Below, in pieces: positions 6,243-7,905 of a DNA stretch of 7,905 nucleotides. Made by a program: the position numbers and the translations under genes. The notes below the pieces were generated by a model. The model searched no databases, was not told the origin of the DNA, and was given only the letters and a program-made list of their open reading frames with translations. Each line of letters opens with the position of its first letter. Position 1 is the stretch's first letter. This DNA is from Chitinophagaceae bacterium. GTDB lineage: Bacteria > Bacteroidota > Bacteroidia > Chitinophagales > Chitinophagaceae. The stretch spans positions 1 to 7,905 of the forward strand of contig JAEUVW010000103.1 of assembly GCA_016786525.1 (NCBI GenBank), given 5' to 3'.

Positions 6243-7106
6243 TTATTGTAAGGGTTCCTGCGCTGCCATCTGGATATTGCGGCTCACTTTCGTCATTGGC
6301 CCCTGCACCTCGTTTCCGTCTTTATCCACCAGCGTAAGGCTGACACTCGCCTTTCCTACGCCCAGGTTCCGGATAAACATGGCCTGCCAGTTGTCAATCA
6401 GCATTTCCTTTTGCTGTGCATTGGAGCTGTTGCTGATCAGTGTTTTTACTTTATAGTCGCTGCCCAGGTTCGCATTCCACACATAGAAATCGAGCAGCAG
6501 GTTGGCGGTATCCTTACCCAGGTAATCGCCCTTAGGCCTGCTGTAAAACAGCATCGGCGTCTTCGGGTCTTCCAGTTTCACCAGCTTACCCTGTTCGTCT
6601 ATCTTAAAGTGATACAGCGTGGCAGCACCTTTGCTTTTCACACTTTCGTGATACGAGCGGGAAAGGAAACACATCAGGTAATGCTCTGTGTTTTTAGCCA
6701 GGGTGATCTCGTGCTTCGGCTCGTACAGCGCCACATAAGGCTGGTTGTCCAGGATAAAGTGGATGTGCTGGCCTTTATCGGAATTGTTGCAGTTTTTACC
6801 GGCAGCATCAGGCGTCTGGCCTTTCAGCTCATAGTTCTTTACACTAAAGGCAAAGGACACTTTGACCGAATCCGCACCCTGCGCTGTGCCTTTGGCGGAA
6901 GTGATGGCCAATTGTGCATTCGGAAATTCAGGAGAAGTACCCACCGGCACTATTTCCACAGGAGGCAGCACGATACGGGATGATGCCGCTTCAACCGTAT
7001 CATTGATTTCGTGAACACCACTATCGGAACTGCTTTGCTGGCAGGAACTGGCAGACAGGGCCAGGAAAAATGCAGCCACAGGCAATGCATAAAATGCTTG
7101 TTTCAT
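6243..7106 (-). CDS. Putative lipoprotein of unknown function
   Basis: I do not recognise this 287-residue protein as a named family. It begins with a short basic start and a hydrophobic stretch (residues 4-19), ending in a lipobox-like ASSC with C22 as the likely lipidated cysteine, so it should be exported and anchored in the envelope. A Ser/Gln/Asp-rich linker follows (23-44). The body is mainly beta-strand-like. The most distinctive block is GQHIHFILDNQPY (112-124), followed by an ITLAKNTEHYLMCF stretch (134-147); the paired histidines followed by a predicted turn recall small periplasmic domains such as DUF4399, but I only suspect this. The C-terminal part (about 245-275) resembles a small Ig-like domain with VSLTLVDKDGNEVQGP. 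The A-rich leader before ATG 7106 is typical for Bacteroidota. It is probably the first gene of the - strand transcript. Confidence 0.82.
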   Translation of the reverse strand: MKQAFYALPVAAFFLALSASSCQQSSSDSGVHEINDTVEAASSRIVLPPVEIVPVGTSPEFPNAQLAITSAKGTAQGADSVKVSFAFSVKNYELKGQTPDAAGKNCNNSDKGQHIHFILDNQPYVALYEPKHEITLAKNTEHYLMCFLSRSYHESVKSKGAATLYHFKIDEQGKLVKLEDPKTPMLFYSRPKGDYLGKDTANLLLDFYVWNANLGSDYKVKTLISNSSNAQQKEMLIDNWQAMFIRNLGVGKASVSLTLVDKDGNEVQGPMTKVSRNIQMAAQEPLQ

Positions 7107-7115
7107 ATATCTTGA

Positions 7116-7151
7116 TTTTTCTTAGTTTTTCTGCTCCAAAACTAAGAAAGA
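7116..7151. repeat. Long inverted repeat upstream of the lipoprotein gene
   Basis: Arms 7118-7129 (TTTCTTAGTTTT) and 7138-7149 (AAAACTAAGAAA) are perfect 12-bp reverse complements around an 8-nt spacer (7130-7137). Outside them a T/G wobble and one more T-A pair extend the stem to 14 positions. The stem is AT-rich and is not followed by a T-run on either strand, so it does not look like an intrinsic terminator. Its near arm ends 11 nt before the lipoprotein ATG. It could be an operator for a dimeric regulator or, in a read-through dnaG transcript, an RNA hairpin masking the translation start. Confidence 0.8.
7137..7144 (-). promoter_or_regulatory. Candidate Bacteroidota -7 promoter element for the lipoprotein operon
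   Basis: Read on the - strand these bases are TAGTTTTG, an exact match to the TAnnTTTG consensus of the Bacteroidota primary sigma factor. A transcript would start around 7130, giving a leader of about 25 nt, which is reasonable. The -33 TTTG box is not convincing: the best is TTTA about 15 bases upstream, closer than the usual 19-21. The element lies inside one arm of the inverted repeat, so a protein bound there would block the promoter. Confidence 0.4.
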
Positions 7152-7170
7152 AAAGCCGTAAAGCGTTTGG

Positions 7171-7213
7171 AGGCAGCTTTAATTGTCTTAAGGATGTGTA
7201 AATAGCGCTGCCT
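7171..7213. repeat. Short inverted repeat at the dnaG stop codon
   Basis: AGGCAGC (7171-7177) and GCTGCCT (7207-7213) are perfect reverse complements separated by 29 nt; the outer base belongs to the dnaG stop codon. On the - strand this could form a 7-bp GC-rich stem just past dnaG, and the sequence some 15-25 nt later is pyrimidine-rich (CTTTTCTTTCTT). The loop is long and no T-run follows directly, so it is at most a weak terminator for dnaG. Confidence 0.35.
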
Positions 7214-7905
7214 TATGTTGATTTTACGATCACCGTTCCCGGTCGCTGCAGGATCTCGTGTTCCGTCTTTTTCAGGGCGATGAATTGCTGCATCAGGCTC
7301 ATCATTTTAGCTTCGTCCTTTGTCTTATGCAGCTCATTGCGGATATCCGCCTGCATGATCTTGATCTTTTTGAGCTCAAAATACCCCAGGGTACTCTCCA
7401 CATCGTGAATGTAGTTCTCCTCACCGTTCAGCATACCAATGCCATACAGGTCCAGCCAGTTATGGCTCACCTCATTCCTGTTTTGCAGGAGACTGGCCGC
7501 CTTCACCTGTACTTTAGGCTCGGGATGCAGGGTAAAGTATTGCAGGGCAGGCAACTCACCGTGCTCTGTGACATAGTCAAAGTATAGTTTATAGAATAGC
7601 GCAGCGTCCCTGATCTCGATCAGTTCGGCATCGATACGGGTATAGATCAGCTGGGCCATGTTCGCAAAGCCTTCTGCAGGTTTATTACCGTATTGGATCA
7701 GCACGCGGATCAATTGCCATTCCTGCGCCTCGTCCAGTGTGCCTTCTGTATGCGCCGGTATTTCCGGCTCCTGAGCGCTGCTGAAGTCCTGTTGTGCTTC
7801 CGGTTCCCTGTTTTGCTGTTGCCGCCTGTCCTGGTCGATACGGTCCCGGATGAATTTGTTCACCAGGTTTACCATACCGGCCTCATCCACTTTCAGCAAT
7901 TCCGC
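7213..7905 (-). CDS. dnaG: DNA primase DnaG, C-terminal region (runs off the window)
   Basis: The frame is open to the window edge, so only the last 230 residues are seen and any apparent internal start (TTG at 7899) should not be used. The fragment starts with AELLKVDEAGMVNLVNKFIRD, then a Gln/Glu-rich linker (about residues 26-57), then a helical domain beginning EAQEWQLIRVLIQYGNK. This order (end of the catalytic core, polar linker, helicase-binding C-terminal domain) fits DnaG of Bacteroidota, which makes the RNA primers for replication and contacts the DnaB helicase. The late helical stretch (ELKKIKIMQADIRNEL to the C-terminus) ends in a basic, coiled-coil-like segment. No zinc finger or TOPRIM motif is in view because they lie upstream, so the call rests on the C-terminal pattern and could in principle be another helical protein. 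The 106-bp gap to the lipoprotein gene suggests separate transcription. Confidence 0.75.
   Translation of the reverse strand, partial: AELLKVDEAGMVNLVNKFIRDRIDQDRRQQQNREPEAQQDFSSAQEPEIPAHTEGTLDEAQEWQLIRVLIQYGNKPAEGFANMAQLIYTRIDAELIEIRDAALFYKLYFDYVTEHGELPALQYFTLHPEPKVQVKAASLLQNRNEVSHNWLDLYGIGMLNGEENYIHDVESTLGYFELKKIKIMQADIRNELHKTKDEAKMMSLMQQFIALKKTEHEILQRPGTVIVKST

Noticed and set aside
5566..6456. A 296-codon open frame on the + strand
   Set aside because: It lies antisense to the PLP enzyme and the lipoprotein end, spans both and their gap, and its translation is rich in Arg, Gln, His and Cys with no domain pattern. The opposite strand carries clear catalytic motifs.
6411..6983. A 190-codon open frame antisense to the lipoprotein gene
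   Set aside because: It is a shadow frame without a start context or recognisable motif; the lipoprotein has a signal peptide and a sensible start.
1..7905. CRISPR arrays, tRNA or rRNA genes, insertion sequences, phage or defence genes
   Set aside because: No direct-repeat array, cloverleaf-like sequence, transposase motif or terminal repeats were seen; nearly all bases are explained by the listed genes.

Overview
The window looks like a piece of a Bacteroidota chromosome, plausibly Chitinophagaceae, though I cannot prove the family. The clues are A-rich leaders instead of clear Shine-Dalgarno sites before most starts, a lipoprotein gene preceded by a TAnnTTTG-type -7 element, and the style of the DnaG C-terminus. 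It joins the edge of a surface-polysaccharide (O-antigen-like) locus to a conserved housekeeping gene.

Left part, + strand (1-3186): four tightly packed genes. They are the 3' end of rfbH (CDP-4-keto-6-deoxyglucose 3-dehydratase), a family 2 glycosyltransferase, an RfbS/RfbJ-type CDP-dideoxyhexose synthase, and rfbE (CDP-paratose 2-epimerase). Gaps are 1, 6 and 5 nt, so this is one operon whose promoter lies outside the window. Together the three sugar genes cover the steps from CDP-4-keto-6-deoxy-D-glucose through CDP-paratose to CDP-tyvelose, a rare 3,6-dideoxyhexose best known from Salmonella group D O-antigen. The RfbH partner reductase (E3/RfbI-like) and the early genes rfbF and rfbG are not visible here. 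The embedded glycosyltransferase is a good candidate for the enzyme that attaches the dideoxy sugar.

Middle (3187-3258): a 72-bp convergent gap with no convincing terminator. Then, on the - strand and read right to left: a lipoprotein of unknown function (7106-6243), a trans-sulfuration-family PLP enzyme (6222-4996), and two more family 2 glycosyltransferases (4982-4068 and 4044-3259). Gaps are 20, 13 and 23 nt, so these four are probably co-transcribed. The two glycosyltransferases probably serve the same surface glycan, while the PLP enzyme and lipoprotein have no evident link to it.

Right end (7213-7905, - strand): the C-terminal 230 residues of a protein I read as DNA primase DnaG, running off the window. 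The 106-bp gap between it and the lipoprotein gene holds a perfect 12-bp inverted repeat overlapping a likely promoter, and a second 7-bp inverted repeat at the dnaG stop.

I found no RNA genes, CRISPR array, insertion sequence, phage or defence system. The most notable content is the CDP-tyvelose pathway in a non-enterobacterial background.
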